Shown here piece after piece: positions 1 through 8,263 of a stretch of DNA of 64,000 nt. A program made the position numbers and the translations under genes. Numbering within the stretch: position 1 is the stretch's first letter; each line of letters begins with the position of its first letter. The stretch comes from an uncultured Christensenellaceae bacterium (GTDB taxonomy: Bacteria > Bacillota > Clostridia > Christensenellales > Borkfalkiaceae): NCBI GenBank assembly GCA_910586825.1, contig CAJUJF010000002.1, positions 72,429 through 136,428 on the forward strand, given 5' to 3'. Under the pieces are notes generated by a model that searched no databases, was not told where the DNA came from, and was given only the letters and a program-made list of their open reading frames with translations.

Positions 1-278
1 ATGTTGATTCCGTACTTTGCAGCTTGAATGATCGCATTCTGTTCGGCATGCGCGGCGTAACAGAGTTCGGCGCGCGTACCGCTTGCGATCTTCATCTTCT
101 CGCGCAGGCACTCTCCCCTCTCGACGCACGACGAGATCCCCGCGGGCGCGCCGTTATAACCCGTCGTCATCACGCGCCGTTCCCGCACGATGATCGCCCC
201 GACTTTCCGGCGGATACAGCTCGCCCAACTTCCCACTTGTTCCGTGAGTTCCATAAATCTTGCGTCCCACTTATCCAT
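1..278 (-). CDS. dCMP deaminase (ComEB-like), C-terminal part outside window
   Basis: Deaminates dCMP to dUMP, feeding dTMP synthesis in the cytosol. The leftward frame starts at ATG 276-278, with a GAGGAGG ribosome site 3 nt upstream, and runs off the left edge after 92 codons. The visible part has the cytidine-deaminase fold start (SWASCIRRKVGAIIV), the nucleotide-binding TTGYNGAPAG segment near residues 38-47 and the zinc/catalytic motif HAEQNAI at 77-83. The PCxxC zinc cysteines expected next lie beyond the window. A TTGACA-N18-TATAAT promoter sits upstream, divergent from groES. The family match is clear; a late-competence role (ComEB) is known only by name in Bacillus and is not implied. 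Confidence 0.9.
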   Translation of the reverse strand, partial: MDKWDARFMELTEQVGSWASCIRRKVGAIIVRERRVMTTGYNGAPAGISSCVERGECLREKMKIASGTRAELCYAAHAEQNAIIQAAKYGIN

Positions 279-339
279 GACGCCTCCTCTTTCCCGGCAA
301 AACGACTCGCCGAAAACCTTTTCCGAGATTCTGAATTTC

Positions 340-369
340 ATTATAACACACTCGCGGCAAAGCTGTCAA
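340..369 (-). promoter_or_regulatory. sigma-A promoter of dCMP deaminase
   Basis: On the minus strand TTGACA (364-369) and TATAAT (340-345) are separated by 18 nt, about 60 nt upstream of the deaminase ATG. Both hexamers are perfect. Confidence 0.75.
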
Positions 370-433
370 TTCTTACCGTAAAAGCCGCTTGAAAATATTT
401 CCTTCCGTTTTAAAAAATTTACGGAAATTCTGT

Positions 434-461
434 TTGACTACACGCTTTTTTCGGTTATAAT
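434..461 (+). promoter_or_regulatory. sigma-A promoter of groESL, no CIRCE
   Basis: TTGACT (434-439) and TATAAT (456-461) are separated by 16 nt. The 52-nt leader to groES has only a tiny GCGC-GAA-GCGC hairpin. No CIRCE inverted repeat (TTAGCACTC-N9-GAGTGCTAA) and no CtsR heptad repeats are visible. Confidence 0.8.
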
Positions 462-513
462 ATATAGGAAATCAAAAGCGCGAAGCGCGTAAATTATCAG
501 GAGGATCAGTTTT

Positions 514-798
514 ATGAAAATCACACCTTTATTCGACAAGGTCGTCGTAGAAGCGGTTACCGTCGAAGAAAAGACGAAGAGCGGCTTTTTTCTCCCCTCT
601 TCGGCACAGGAAAAGCCCCAGACGTGCGTAGTCGTCGCAGTCGGCCCCGGCGGCGTCGTGGACGGCAAAGAGATCGTCATGCAGGTCAAAGTCGGCGATA
701 AAGTTCTCTGCTCCAAATACGCGGGTACGGATTTCAAGGTCGACGGCAAAGAATTTACCATCATCAAACAGAGCGACATTCTCGCAATCGTAGAGTAA
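514..798 (+). CDS. groES: GroES co-chaperonin
   Basis: The 94-residue product is the usual GroES size. It forms the heptameric lid of the GroEL folding chamber in the cytosol. The mobile loop that contacts GroEL is recognisable at about residues 17-33 (EEKTKSGFFLPSSAQEK), followed by the beta-barrel (VVVAVGPGG, KVGDKVLCSKYAGT) and the C-terminal IIKQSDILAIVE. A strong AGGAGG ribosome site lies about 10 nt before the ATG. groEL follows 31 nt downstream, so this is a standard groESL operon driven from the 434-461 promoter. Identification is secure. Confidence 0.98.
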   Translation: MKITPLFDKVVVEAVTVEEKTKSGFFLPSSAQEKPQTCVVVAVGPGGVVDGKEIVMQVKVGDKVLCSKYAGTDFKVDGKEFTIIKQSDILAIVE

Positions 799-829
799 CC
801 GATACAGGAATTTATAGGAGGATATCAAA

Positions 830-2455
830 ATGGCTAAACAGATCAAATACGGAGACGAAGCAAGAAAGGCGCTCGAAACGGGCGTAAACGTACTTGCCGA
901 CACGGTTAAAATCACGCTCGGTCCCAAAGGACGGAACGTTGTGCTGGACAAAAAATTCGGCGCGCCGCTGATCACCAACGACGGCGTCACGATCGCCAAA
1001 GAAATCGAACTGCCCGATCCCTTCGAAAACATGGGCGCGCAACTCGTTAAAGAAGTTTCGACCAAGACGAACGACGTCGCCGGAGACGGCACGACGACCG
1101 CCGTCCTTCTCGCCCAGGCTATTATCCGCGAAGGATTGAAAAACCTTGCCGCAGGCGCAAATCCCATCATTTTGAGAAAGGGAATCGATAAAGCGGTAGA
1201 CGAAGCCGTCAAGCAGATCAAATCCATTTCAAAAACGGTAGACGGCAAAAAAGCCATTTCGCAGGTCGCATCCATCTCCGCAGGCGACGAAACCGTCGGC
1301 GCACTTATTGCGAAGGCGATGGAAATCGTCGGAAAAGACGGCGTGATCACCGTTGAGGAAGGCAAGTCCATGACGACCGAACTCACCACGGTCGAAGGCA
1401 TGCAGTTCGACAGAGGCTATGCGTCCGCCTATATGGTCACGAATACCGATAAAATGGAAGCAGTGCTCGACAATCCTTATATCCTGATCACCGATAAAAA
1501 GATTTCCAATTTGCAGGAGATTCTTCCCATCGTAGAACCCCTTGCGCAACAGGGAGCAAGACTTCTGATCATTGCCGAAGACGTCGAAGGCGACGCCCTC
1601 GCAGCGCTCATCGTAAACAAACTGAAAGGCGTATTCAACTGCGTTGCCGTAAAAGCGCCCGGTTTCGGTGACAGAAGAAAAGCCATGCTCGAAGACATCG
1701 CGGTTCTGACCGGCGGCACCGTCATCTCCTCCGATCTCGGATACGAATTCAAAGACGTCACGCCCGATATGCTGGGCAGAGCGAATCAGGTCAAAGTCGA
1801 TAAAGACAACACGACCATCATCGACGGCTCCGGAAAGAAAAACGACATCAAAGCACGCATTGCTTCGATCAAATCGCAAATCGAAGTCACCACTTCCGAT
1901 TACGACAAGGAAAAATTGCAGGAACGCCTTGCGAAGCTTGCCGGCGGCGTCGCAGTCATCAACGTCGGCGCGGCGACCGAAGTGGAAATGAAAGAAAAGA
2001 AACTCCGGATCGACGACGCGCTCGCGGCGACCAGAGCCGCGGTAGAAGAAGGCTACGTTCCCGGCGGCGGAAGCGCCCTGCTCTCCTGCGTTCCCGCACT
2101 GCAAAAGCTCGTGAATAAGCTCGACGGCGACGAAAAAACGGGCGCCGCGATCATTCTCAAAGCCTGCGAAGAACCCGTACGCCAAATCGCGAAGAACGCG
2201 GGCGTAGACGGCTCCGTTGTCGTAGACAAGATCCTCACGAACGGATCGGCAAGCTATGGCTTCGACGCGCTGAAAAACGTATACGTCGACATGGTGGATT
2301 GCGGCATCATCGACCCGACGAAGGTGACCCGTTCCGTATTGCAAAACGCGGCGTCCGTTGCGTCCACGTTGCTCACGACGGAATCTATCGTCACCGATAT
2401 TCCCACCCCGCCCGCAGCTCCCGCGCCCGCCGGCGGAATGGACGGAATGTACTAA
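830..2455 (+). CDS. groEL: GroEL chaperonin
   Basis: The 541-residue product is a full-length group I chaperonin, an ATP-driven folding ring that works with GroES. Visible hallmarks are the N-terminal DEARKALETGVNVLADTVK, the ATP-binding GDGTTTAVLLAQ segment near residue 86, the equatorial ALAATRAAVEEG and VPGGGSALL segments near 400-416, and the flexible Met/Gly-rich tail ending GGMDGMY. An AGGAGG ribosome site precedes the ATG. The gene ends at a shared hairpin terminator at 2471-2500. Regulation looks vegetative, because no CIRCE site is present upstream of groES. Confidence 0.98.
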   Translation: MAKQIKYGDEARKALETGVNVLADTVKITLGPKGRNVVLDKKFGAPLITNDGVTIAKEIELPDPFENMGAQLVKEVSTKTNDVAGDGTTTAVLLAQAIIREGLKNLAAGANPIILRKGIDKAVDEAVKQIKSISKTVDGKKAISQVASISAGDETVGALIAKAMEIVGKDGVITVEEGKSMTTELTTVEGMQFDRGYASAYMVTNTDKMEAVLDNPYILITDKKISNLQEILPIVEPLAQQGARLLIIAEDVEGDALAALIVNKLKGVFNCVAVKAPGFGDRRKAMLEDIAVLTGGTVISSDLGYEFKDVTPDMLGRANQVKVDKDNTTIIDGSGKKNDIKARIASIKSQIEVTTSDYDKEKLQERLAKLAGGVAVINVGAATEVEMKEKKLRIDDALAATRAAVEEGYVPGGGSALLSCVPALQKLVNKLDGDEKTGAAIILKACEEPVRQIAKNAGVDGSVVVDKILTNGSASYGFDALKNVYVDMVDCGIIDPTKVTRSVLQNAASVASTLLTTESIVTDIPTPPAAPAPAGGMDGMY

Positions 2456-2470
2456 AAAACAACGATCAAA

Positions 2471-2500
2471 AAATCCACCCGGAATTCGGGTGGATTTTTT
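2471..2500. terminator. bidirectional terminator between groEL and ftsQ
   Basis: Arms AAATCCACCCG (2471-2481) and CGGGTGGATTT (2487-2497) are perfectly complementary, with a 5-nt loop. The stem has a T run on the plus strand and an A run before it, so it can end both groESL and the leftward dcw operon. Confidence 0.9.
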
Positions 2501-2524
2501 ATTTTATTTGCAAAAATTCAAAGT

Positions 2525-3331
2525 TTATTCGTTTGTTTCCGCCTGATACGCGCACACGATCTTGTCGCCGACGAGGTTTACGGTGACAATGCCACCCGTC
2601 TTTTCCGCATCGTTCAGCCCCTTTCCCGCAAACGTTCCCTGCCCCGTATAAAGATCTGCGGCGGAACGCATTTTCGCGGCGGCTTCGCGCTGCGGATTAT
2701 AAAGGTCGATTACGACCCCCTCCCGCATGGTGAACCGAAAATAATGCGTTTCGGGCGCGCTCTCGCCCCCGCCGAAATTCAAACTGACGGAAACGACGTT
2801 TGCGCGCACTTCTCCGAGCGCATCCCGCAGACAGGCAAAACAATCCATCAACGGTTCGAAATATCGTCCCTCCGTTTTCCCGTCGACCAAACGGAAACCG
2901 AAATCCACCAAAGGAATGTTCTTTCCCGCAACGCGGTTATCGAGCGTGGGATTGCTCCTGAGATATTCACCGTTCTCGTCGAGCGCCGCAAACGAGCCGT
3001 CGGGCAGGAGATACGCATACGATTCCTTTTTCTCGACGATACGGATCCGAACCTGATCGGGATACTTTTTCGAGACGGTTTCGACTTTCATAAAGGGATA
3101 CGCCGCAACTTCGTTCTCAACGTCTTTTAAATCGAGAAAGGTGAGACTGCGCCCGACGTAACCGTTCAGCTTCGTCTGCAATTCAACCGCTTCCTTGCCA
3201 CCCTCTGCGGAATACGTGCAAAAATCCGTCCGCACGGCAGTTACCGTAAACACGGCGTTCAGCCCCGCCAAGACGACGGCGAACAGCAGAATTAACGATA
3301 CGATCGTCGTTATAATCACTCTCTTTCTCAT
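2525..3331 (-). CDS. ftsQ: FtsQ/DivIB-type cell-division protein
   Basis: This 268-residue bitopic membrane protein is last in the dcw operon. ATG 3331 is chosen because GGGAG lies 7 nt upstream; a GTG at 3352 overlapping the murA stop would add seven residues but has no ribosome site of its own. A single membrane helix (about residues 5-26) follows a short basic N terminus (MRKR). Next come a POTRA-like segment ending around GYVGRSLTFLDLKDVENEV and the beta domain (YPDQVRIRIVEKKESYAYLLPDG) typical of FtsQ/DivIB. The family organises the FtsL/DivIC-FtsW-FtsI septal synthase at the division site. Sequence divergence is high, but position and topology agree. Confidence 0.88.
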   Translation of the reverse strand: MRKRVIITTIVSLILLFAVVLAGLNAVFTVTAVRTDFCTYSAEGGKEAVELQTKLNGYVGRSLTFLDLKDVENEVAAYPFMKVETVSKKYPDQVRIRIVEKKESYAYLLPDGSFAALDENGEYLRSNPTLDNRVAGKNIPLVDFGFRLVDGKTEGRYFEPLMDCFACLRDALGEVRANVVSVSLNFGGGESAPETHYFRFTMREGVVIDLYNPQREAAAKMRSAADLYTGQGTFAGKGLNDAEKTGGIVTVNLVGDKIVCAYQAETNE

Positions 3332-3348
3332 TCGTATCTCCCAGCAAA

Positions 3349-4605
3349 TCACCCGCGGACGCGCTTTACCTCCGCGCCGAGCGATTTGAGTTTCTCCTGA
3401 AAATCGGAATAGCCCCTGTCGACGTGCGACAAGTCGATCACTTCGGAAACGCCTTCCGCACCGAGCGCGGCGATCACGAGCGCGGCGCCGCCGCGCAGAT
3501 CTCCCGCAATCAAAGACGCGCCGTGCAATCCGTTTACCCCGCGGACAAAGGCGTTGCGTCCCTTTACCTCGATATCCGCGCCCATCTTTTGCAGTTCGGG
3601 CACATATTTGAAACGGGTTTCAAAGAGATTTTCGACGATGAGCGCCCCGCCTTCGCAGATACAGTTGAGCGCCGTTGCCTGCGCCTGCAAATCCGTAGGG
3701 AAACCGGGGAACGGCATCGTCTCGATCCGTCGGTTGCAACGCAACCGTCCGTGGCTTTCCAACCTTATTTTATCATTTTTCGTATGTATTTTGCAACCGT
3801 TTTCGCGCAATTTATGTAAAAGCAAGCCGATATTCTCTCCTCTCACCCCGACGACTTCGATTTCCCCGCCGCATATCGCGCAGGCAATGAGGAAAGTCCC
3901 CGCTTCGATCCTGTCCTTCATCGGCTTGAACGTTACGCCGCTTAACTCTTTTACGCCTTCGATCCGGATGACGTCCGTCCCCGCGCCCGAAACCTTCGCC
4001 CCCATCGCATTCAGGAAATTCTGCAAATCAACGATTTCCGGTTCTTTCGCGGCGCCCGACAGCGTCGTCACGCCGTCCGCCATGACGGCCGCGAGCAGGA
4101 TGTTTTCCGTCGCGCCGACGCTGGGAAAATCCAGAGGGATTTCCGCACCCCGCAATTTATCGCAAGAGCAATGTATAAAACCGTCTCTTTCGACGATACT
4201 CACGCCAAGCCGTTTCAGCGCGTTGAGATGCAAATCGATCGGTCTTAGTCCGATGTCGCACCCGCCGGGATATGCGATCACGGCGCGATGAAACCGCGTC
4301 AAAAGCGAACCGAGCATAAATACGGACGAACGCAGTTCCCGCGTCAAAGCCGAGGAAATTTCGTGACAACATGCGTTCGCGCTGTCTATATGAACGTCTT
4401 CCCCCCGAAAACGGACGTCCGCGCCCAATTCGCGCAAAATCTGCGCCATGCACGAAACGTCCGAGATAGCCGGAGTTTCGCGGATTATAACGCGTTGATC
4501 CGTCAAGATCGAGGCGGCAAAGAGTGGCAGAACGGAATTTTTGGCAGATTGCATTTTGACGCTTCCGTACAGTTTCCGACCGCCCTCTATCATAAACTTA
4601 TCCAT
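3349..4605 (-). CDS. murA: UDP-N-acetylglucosamine 1-carboxyvinyltransferase
   Basis: MurA transfers enolpyruvate from PEP to UDP-GlcNAc, the first committed step of peptidoglycan synthesis in the cytosol. The 418-residue protein has the substrate-binding SAKNSVLPL at 20-28 and the catalytic loop YPGGCDIGLRP with the PEP/fosfomycin-reactive cysteine at residue 116. It also has the inverse-repeat architecture (GGAALVIAALGAEG near the end). GGAGAG sits upstream of the ATG. The loop reads CDIGLRP where CAIGARP is usual, a mild change that keeps the cysteine. The gene lies between ftsW and ftsQ, where murG and murC are often found. Confidence 0.96.
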   Translation of the reverse strand: MDKFMIEGGRKLYGSVKMQSAKNSVLPLFAASILTDQRVIIRETPAISDVSCMAQILRELGADVRFRGEDVHIDSANACCHEISSALTRELRSSVFMLGSLLTRFHRAVIAYPGGCDIGLRPIDLHLNALKRLGVSIVERDGFIHCSCDKLRGAEIPLDFPSVGATENILLAAVMADGVTTLSGAAKEPEIVDLQNFLNAMGAKVSGAGTDVIRIEGVKELSGVTFKPMKDRIEAGTFLIACAICGGEIEVVGVRGENIGLLLHKLRENGCKIHTKNDKIRLESHGRLRCNRRIETMPFPGFPTDLQAQATALNCICEGGALIVENLFETRFKYVPELQKMGADIEVKGRNAFVRGVNGLHGASLIAGDLRGGAALVIAALGAEGVSEVIDLSHVDRGYSDFQEKLKSLGAEVKRVRG

Positions 4606-4712
4606 AGTTCTCTCCTCACGTATTTCGTAAAAAGCGAAAACGCCCGAATTGCAGGCGTCCCCACTACGTACTACATATTATGTTAGGAGAGAAAATACCG
4701 TTCTTTTCCCTG

Positions 4713-5897
4713 TTACGATTTTTTATTCAATTTCACAGCCCTGCGTTTTTTACGCGGGATTCCCGAAAATACCGCGCCTTGCTCCCGCGCGGCGGTCTGC
4801 CTCGAAACTCCGTATACGACGCCCATACCCGCCATAGTGACGACGAGCGACGTATTGCCCGCGGAGATCAGCGGAAGCGGCAATCCCGTGGGCGGAATGC
4901 ACCCGCTCACGACAAGCGCATTGAGAGAGGACTGCACCGCAAAGACGAGCATAATTCCGGAAACGAGCATGTATCCGTAAAAATTCCCGCATTCGCGCGC
5001 GATTTTAAACCCGCGCCAAACGACGAAACCGATGACCGCAAAGAGCGCCAGAACCCCGAAAAAGCCCGTTTCTTCGCCGATGACGGAAAGAATAAAGTCG
5101 CTTTCCGCAAAGGGCAAAAACCGATATTTCTGACGGGAATGAAACAGCCCTACGCCGAACAAATTTCCGTTGCCCAACGCATAAAGCGATTGGATCAGCT
5201 GATAGCCCTCTTCTTTCGGCGAAGCCCAAGGGTTCATAAACGCGGAAAGCCGTTGCAGGCGGTAAGGCTCCGCCAAAATCAGAGCGGGTACGACGAACAA
5301 AACGGGAACGCAAATAACGATCAGCGATTTTTTCGACACGCCGCTCAAAAAAATCATGCCGAGCATGAGCGCGCCCACGCACATCGTAACCGACATATTC
5401 GGTTCCAAGATGATCAGAACGCAAATCCCGAGCCCCGCGCCGAGAACGGGCAAAATCCCTTTTAGCGAACGCATGCGCGCGGGATCTTTGGCGAAATAAC
5501 CCGCCGTAAACAAGACGAACCCGTATTTGGCGAGCTCCGAAGGCTGAATCGTAAACGAACCGAATCCGATCCAGCGCGTCGCGCCGTAATTGCTCTTTCC
5601 CAAACCGGGAACAAACACGAGCGCAAGCAAAATCAGCGAAACAACGAGCGCGGGAATTCCCATGCGACGCAGTTTTCCGTACGGGAGAAAAGAAATTCCG
5701 ATCATGGCGCCGAGCCCGAGTATAAATCCGACGAGCTGTTTTTTGAAGAAGAAAAACGCGTCTCCGTATTGCACCTGCGCGTTATAACTGCTTGCGGAAT
5801 AGACGCATACCAACCCGTACGCGGCGAGCGCCGTAACGCCGAACAAAAACAGAAGGTCTCCGTACTGTCTTTTTTTACTCAACGTCTGCCGGTCCAC
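4713..5897 (-). CDS. ftsW: FtsW/SEDS peptidoglycan glycosyltransferase
   Basis: This SEDS-family polytopic membrane enzyme polymerises lipid II at the septum together with the class B PBP. GTG 5897 is chosen because GGAGGAG stands just upstream; it gives a 394-residue protein overlapping the end of murD by 23 nt. About ten hydrophobic segments follow the basic N terminus (LSKKRQYGDLLFLFG). SEDS hallmarks are VCVYSASSYNA, the catalytic-Asp loop ESDFILSVIGEE and TGLPLPLISAGNTSL. The last motif usually reads SYGGSS. RodA is the alternative, but the dcw position favours FtsW. Confidence 0.94.
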   Translation of the reverse strand: MDRQTLSKKRQYGDLLFLFGVTALAAYGLVCVYSASSYNAQVQYGDAFFFFKKQLVGFILGLGAMIGISFLPYGKLRRMGIPALVVSLILLALVFVPGLGKSNYGATRWIGFGSFTIQPSELAKYGFVLFTAGYFAKDPARMRSLKGILPVLGAGLGICVLIILEPNMSVTMCVGALMLGMIFLSGVSKKSLIVICVPVLFVVPALILAEPYRLQRLSAFMNPWASPKEEGYQLIQSLYALGNGNLFGVGLFHSRQKYRFLPFAESDFILSVIGEETGFFGVLALFAVIGFVVWRGFKIARECGNFYGYMLVSGIMLVFAVQSSLNALVVSGCIPPTGLPLPLISAGNTSLVVTMAGMGVVYGVSRQTAAREQGAVFSGIPRKKRRAVKLNKKS

Positions 5898-7275
5898 GCG
5901 ACTCCTCCGCACCCGCGGCGCCCTTCCGCTCTTCGGTGAGAATATGTAAAACTTCCGCAAAGCGATCCCCGCGCTCTTCATAACTGCGGAAACTGTCGAA
6001 GCTTGCAGAGGCGGGAGAAAGCAACACGTTCTGCCCGCGCTTCGCCGTCAAAAACGCGACCCTGACGGCAAGATCAAACGGACGGCAAAGCGTAACGGAC
6101 GTAAAACCGCTTTTTACCGCCGCATTCAATATCCGAAACGCGTTTTCCCCGTACAGCACCGCATGGACGACGCCGGAATTTTTTACCGCCTCGAATAACG
6201 GTTCGTAAGAATAGCCCTTGTCCTTTCCGCCCAGCAACAGAACGCTTTCGCCTTTGATGCTCTCGATCGCCTTGATCGCGGAATCCACGTTCGTCGCCTT
6301 CGAATCGTCGATAAACGTAACGCCGCAAAGTTCCCCGATCTTCTGGATCCTGTGCTTTACGCCCTGAAAACTCTTCAATGCCGCAGTGATCGCCGCATTC
6401 CCCGTCCCCGCAAGCTTGGCCGCGCAGATCGCCGCAAGCGCGTTCGCACGGTTATGGTTTCCGTCCAACGGAAATTCACTCTCCGAAAATAGCTTTTCAC
6501 CGAAATAACAAAAATATCCGTCCGCGAGATACGCCCCCTCCACGCGCTCGCGCAAGGAGAACCAAACGACTTTTGCCTTGGTCTTTTCGGCAAACCCGCG
6601 GATCACGGGATCGTCGTAATTCAGAACCGCATATTCGCTCTCCGTACTGTTTTTTAAAAGACGGGATTTCAAAAATATGTAATTCTCCATCGTGTAATGG
6701 CGATTGAGATGGTCTTCCGTGACGTTGAGCATCACGGCGACATGCGGGCGAAGCGAATACAGCGTTTCGAGCTGAAAAGACGAAATTTCGGCAACGGCGA
6801 TCCCGTCTTCTCCCAATTCGCCGATGCAGGACGTGATCGGTTTCCCGACGTTTCCGCACGCAACCGCGTTTTTTCCGGACGCGCGGAGAATGTTTTCCAG
6901 CATCGTGACGGTCGTGGTCTTTCCGTTTGTCCCCGTCACCGCGATCACGGGACAGCGCAGCGCGAGCGCGCCGAGTTCCGCTTCTCCGATGATCCGTTTG
7001 TCCGCCTGACGGAACGCAACGGGCAACGGATGATCGACGGGAATCCCCGGGCTGAGTACGAGCACGTCGCACCGTTCCGATTTTTCCGCCAGATCCTCTT
7101 TCGAGACGATCATGCAGCCGATTTCGGAAAGCCGTTGCGCGGCGCTCCGCACCGTATCGTCTTCAACGTCGTCGTAGACGTAGACGCGCGCTCCGCGGGA
7201 AACCAGATATTCCGCCGCCGCGATCCCCGAACGCGACAGCCCCGCCACGAGAAAGGTTTGCGTTGCAAATAACAT
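5875..7275 (-). CDS. murD: UDP-MurNAc-L-alanine:D-glutamate ligase
   Basis: MurD adds D-glutamate to UDP-MurNAc-L-Ala in the cytosol using ATP. The 466-residue protein shows the N-terminal Rossmann-like UDP-binding part (FLVAGLSRSGIAAAEYL), the Mur-ligase P-loop VTGTNGKTTT (GTNGKT at 115-120), LNVTEDHLNRH in the central domain and the C-terminal DDSKATNVDSAI motif that distinguishes MurD. An AGGAG site lies upstream of the ATG. It sits 34 nt after mraY and overlaps ftsW, consistent with co-transcription. Its substrate D-glutamate is supplied by MurI, encoded just upstream of the operon. Confidence 0.97.
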   Translation of the reverse strand: MLFATQTFLVAGLSRSGIAAAEYLVSRGARVYVYDDVEDDTVRSAAQRLSEIGCMIVSKEDLAEKSERCDVLVLSPGIPVDHPLPVAFRQADKRIIGEAELGALALRCPVIAVTGTNGKTTTVTMLENILRASGKNAVACGNVGKPITSCIGELGEDGIAVAEISSFQLETLYSLRPHVAVMLNVTEDHLNRHYTMENYIFLKSRLLKNSTESEYAVLNYDDPVIRGFAEKTKAKVVWFSLRERVEGAYLADGYFCYFGEKLFSESEFPLDGNHNRANALAAICAAKLAGTGNAAITAALKSFQGVKHRIQKIGELCGVTFIDDSKATNVDSAIKAIESIKGESVLLLGGKDKGYSYEPLFEAVKNSGVVHAVLYGENAFRILNAAVKSGFTSVTLCRPFDLAVRVAFLTAKRGQNVLLSPASASFDSFRSYEERGDRFAEVLHILTEERKGAAGAEESRGPADVE

Positions 7276-7309
7276 ACTTTACTCCTTTGCCCGCGGTTCG
7301 CCGCGGCAA

Positions 7310-8263
7310 TCAGACAAACGGAAGAATCAGCGTAACGCCCAGCACCGCCGTGATCAGGGAATAGACGTAAGAAATTTTTCCTTCCGAAAATCCTTTTTCC
7401 TGAAAATGATGATGCAAAGGCGCCATCAGAAACACACGCTTGCCCGTTTTTTTATAGTATATTACCTGTATGATCACGGATATGCTTGAAACGACGAAGG
7501 TAATTCCGAGAATCGGAACGATCAGCGCGTTTCCGGTAAACAAACAGACGCACGCGGCAAACCCGCCGAGAGACAGCGAACCGGTATCCCCCATGAATAC
7601 GCTCGCACGGTTTACGTTGAACACGAGATAGGCGGCCAACGCGCCGACAAGACAGCAGCACAGCTTCGCCGTTTCGGAATTCGATCCCTGCAAAAGCAAC
7701 AGCGCCGCAACCGCGCCGAAAAACACGGCGCTCACCGATCCGGCAAGCCCGTCCAATCCGTCGGTCAGATTGACGCTGTTCACGGTCGCGAGGAATACGA
7801 AAATTCCGAGCGGAAGCATCCCCCAGCCGATATCGAACGAAAACGCCGTATAGGGAATCTTTAACACCGTAAGCCCTTCGAAACAACAGTACAGCGACGC
7901 CATCACCGCGACGGCGAACTGAAAGATTATCTTCTGATACGGTCTCAGACCGAGATTTTTCCCGCGGAATTTTTTCAGAAGATCGTCGAGAAATCCGACG
8001 GCAAGATAACCCAGCCCCACCGCCAACGCAACCAGAACGGGCTTGTCCCGCGTGTCGCAGACGATAAGCGCGACCAAAAACGCGGCAAACACAAACCCGA
8101 GGCCGCCCATCGTGGGCGTCCCGCCTTTGTGTTTGTGTTCTTTCACGTAAGACAAAATATTCTGTCCCGCGCCGAGTTTTTTCAGCAACGGGATTTCCGC
8201 CGCGCAGAGCGCCAGCGATATGGCAAAAGATAATAAAACGCCGAGTAGTAAAGTACGAGTCAT
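7310..8263 (-). CDS. mraY: phospho-MurNAc-pentapeptide transferase
   Basis: MraY is an integral membrane enzyme that transfers phospho-MurNAc-pentapeptide to undecaprenyl phosphate, making lipid I. The 317-residue polytopic protein carries the family signatures KGGTPTMGGLGF (near 46-57), the catalytic aspartates in GFLDDLLKKF, the NSVNLTDGLDGLAGS loop and the histidine motif MAPLHHHFQEKGFSE. It overlaps murE by 4 nt (ATGA), so the two are translationally coupled. murF, which usually lies between murE and mraY, is absent here. Confidence 0.97.
   Translation of the reverse strand: MTRTLLLGVLLSFAISLALCAAEIPLLKKLGAGQNILSYVKEHKHKGGTPTMGGLGFVFAAFLVALIVCDTRDKPVLVALAVGLGYLAVGFLDDLLKKFRGKNLGLRPYQKIIFQFAVAVMASLYCCFEGLTVLKIPYTAFSFDIGWGMLPLGIFVFLATVNSVNLTDGLDGLAGSVSAVFFGAVAALLLLQGSNSETAKLCCCLVGALAAYLVFNVNRASVFMGDTGSLSLGGFAACVCLFTGNALIVPILGITFVVSSISVIIQVIYYKKTGKRVFLMAPLHHHFQEKGFSEGKISYVYSLITAVLGVTLILPFV

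Noticed and set aside
1229..2344. 371-codon antisense frame opposite groEL
   Set aside because: Opposite a universally conserved gene, no promoter or ribosome site, no known fold.
4640..4658. Terminator between ftsW and murA
   Set aside because: Only a 5-bp ACGCC/GGCGT stem with an interrupted T tract; too weak to call, and the dcw genes are likely co-transcribed.
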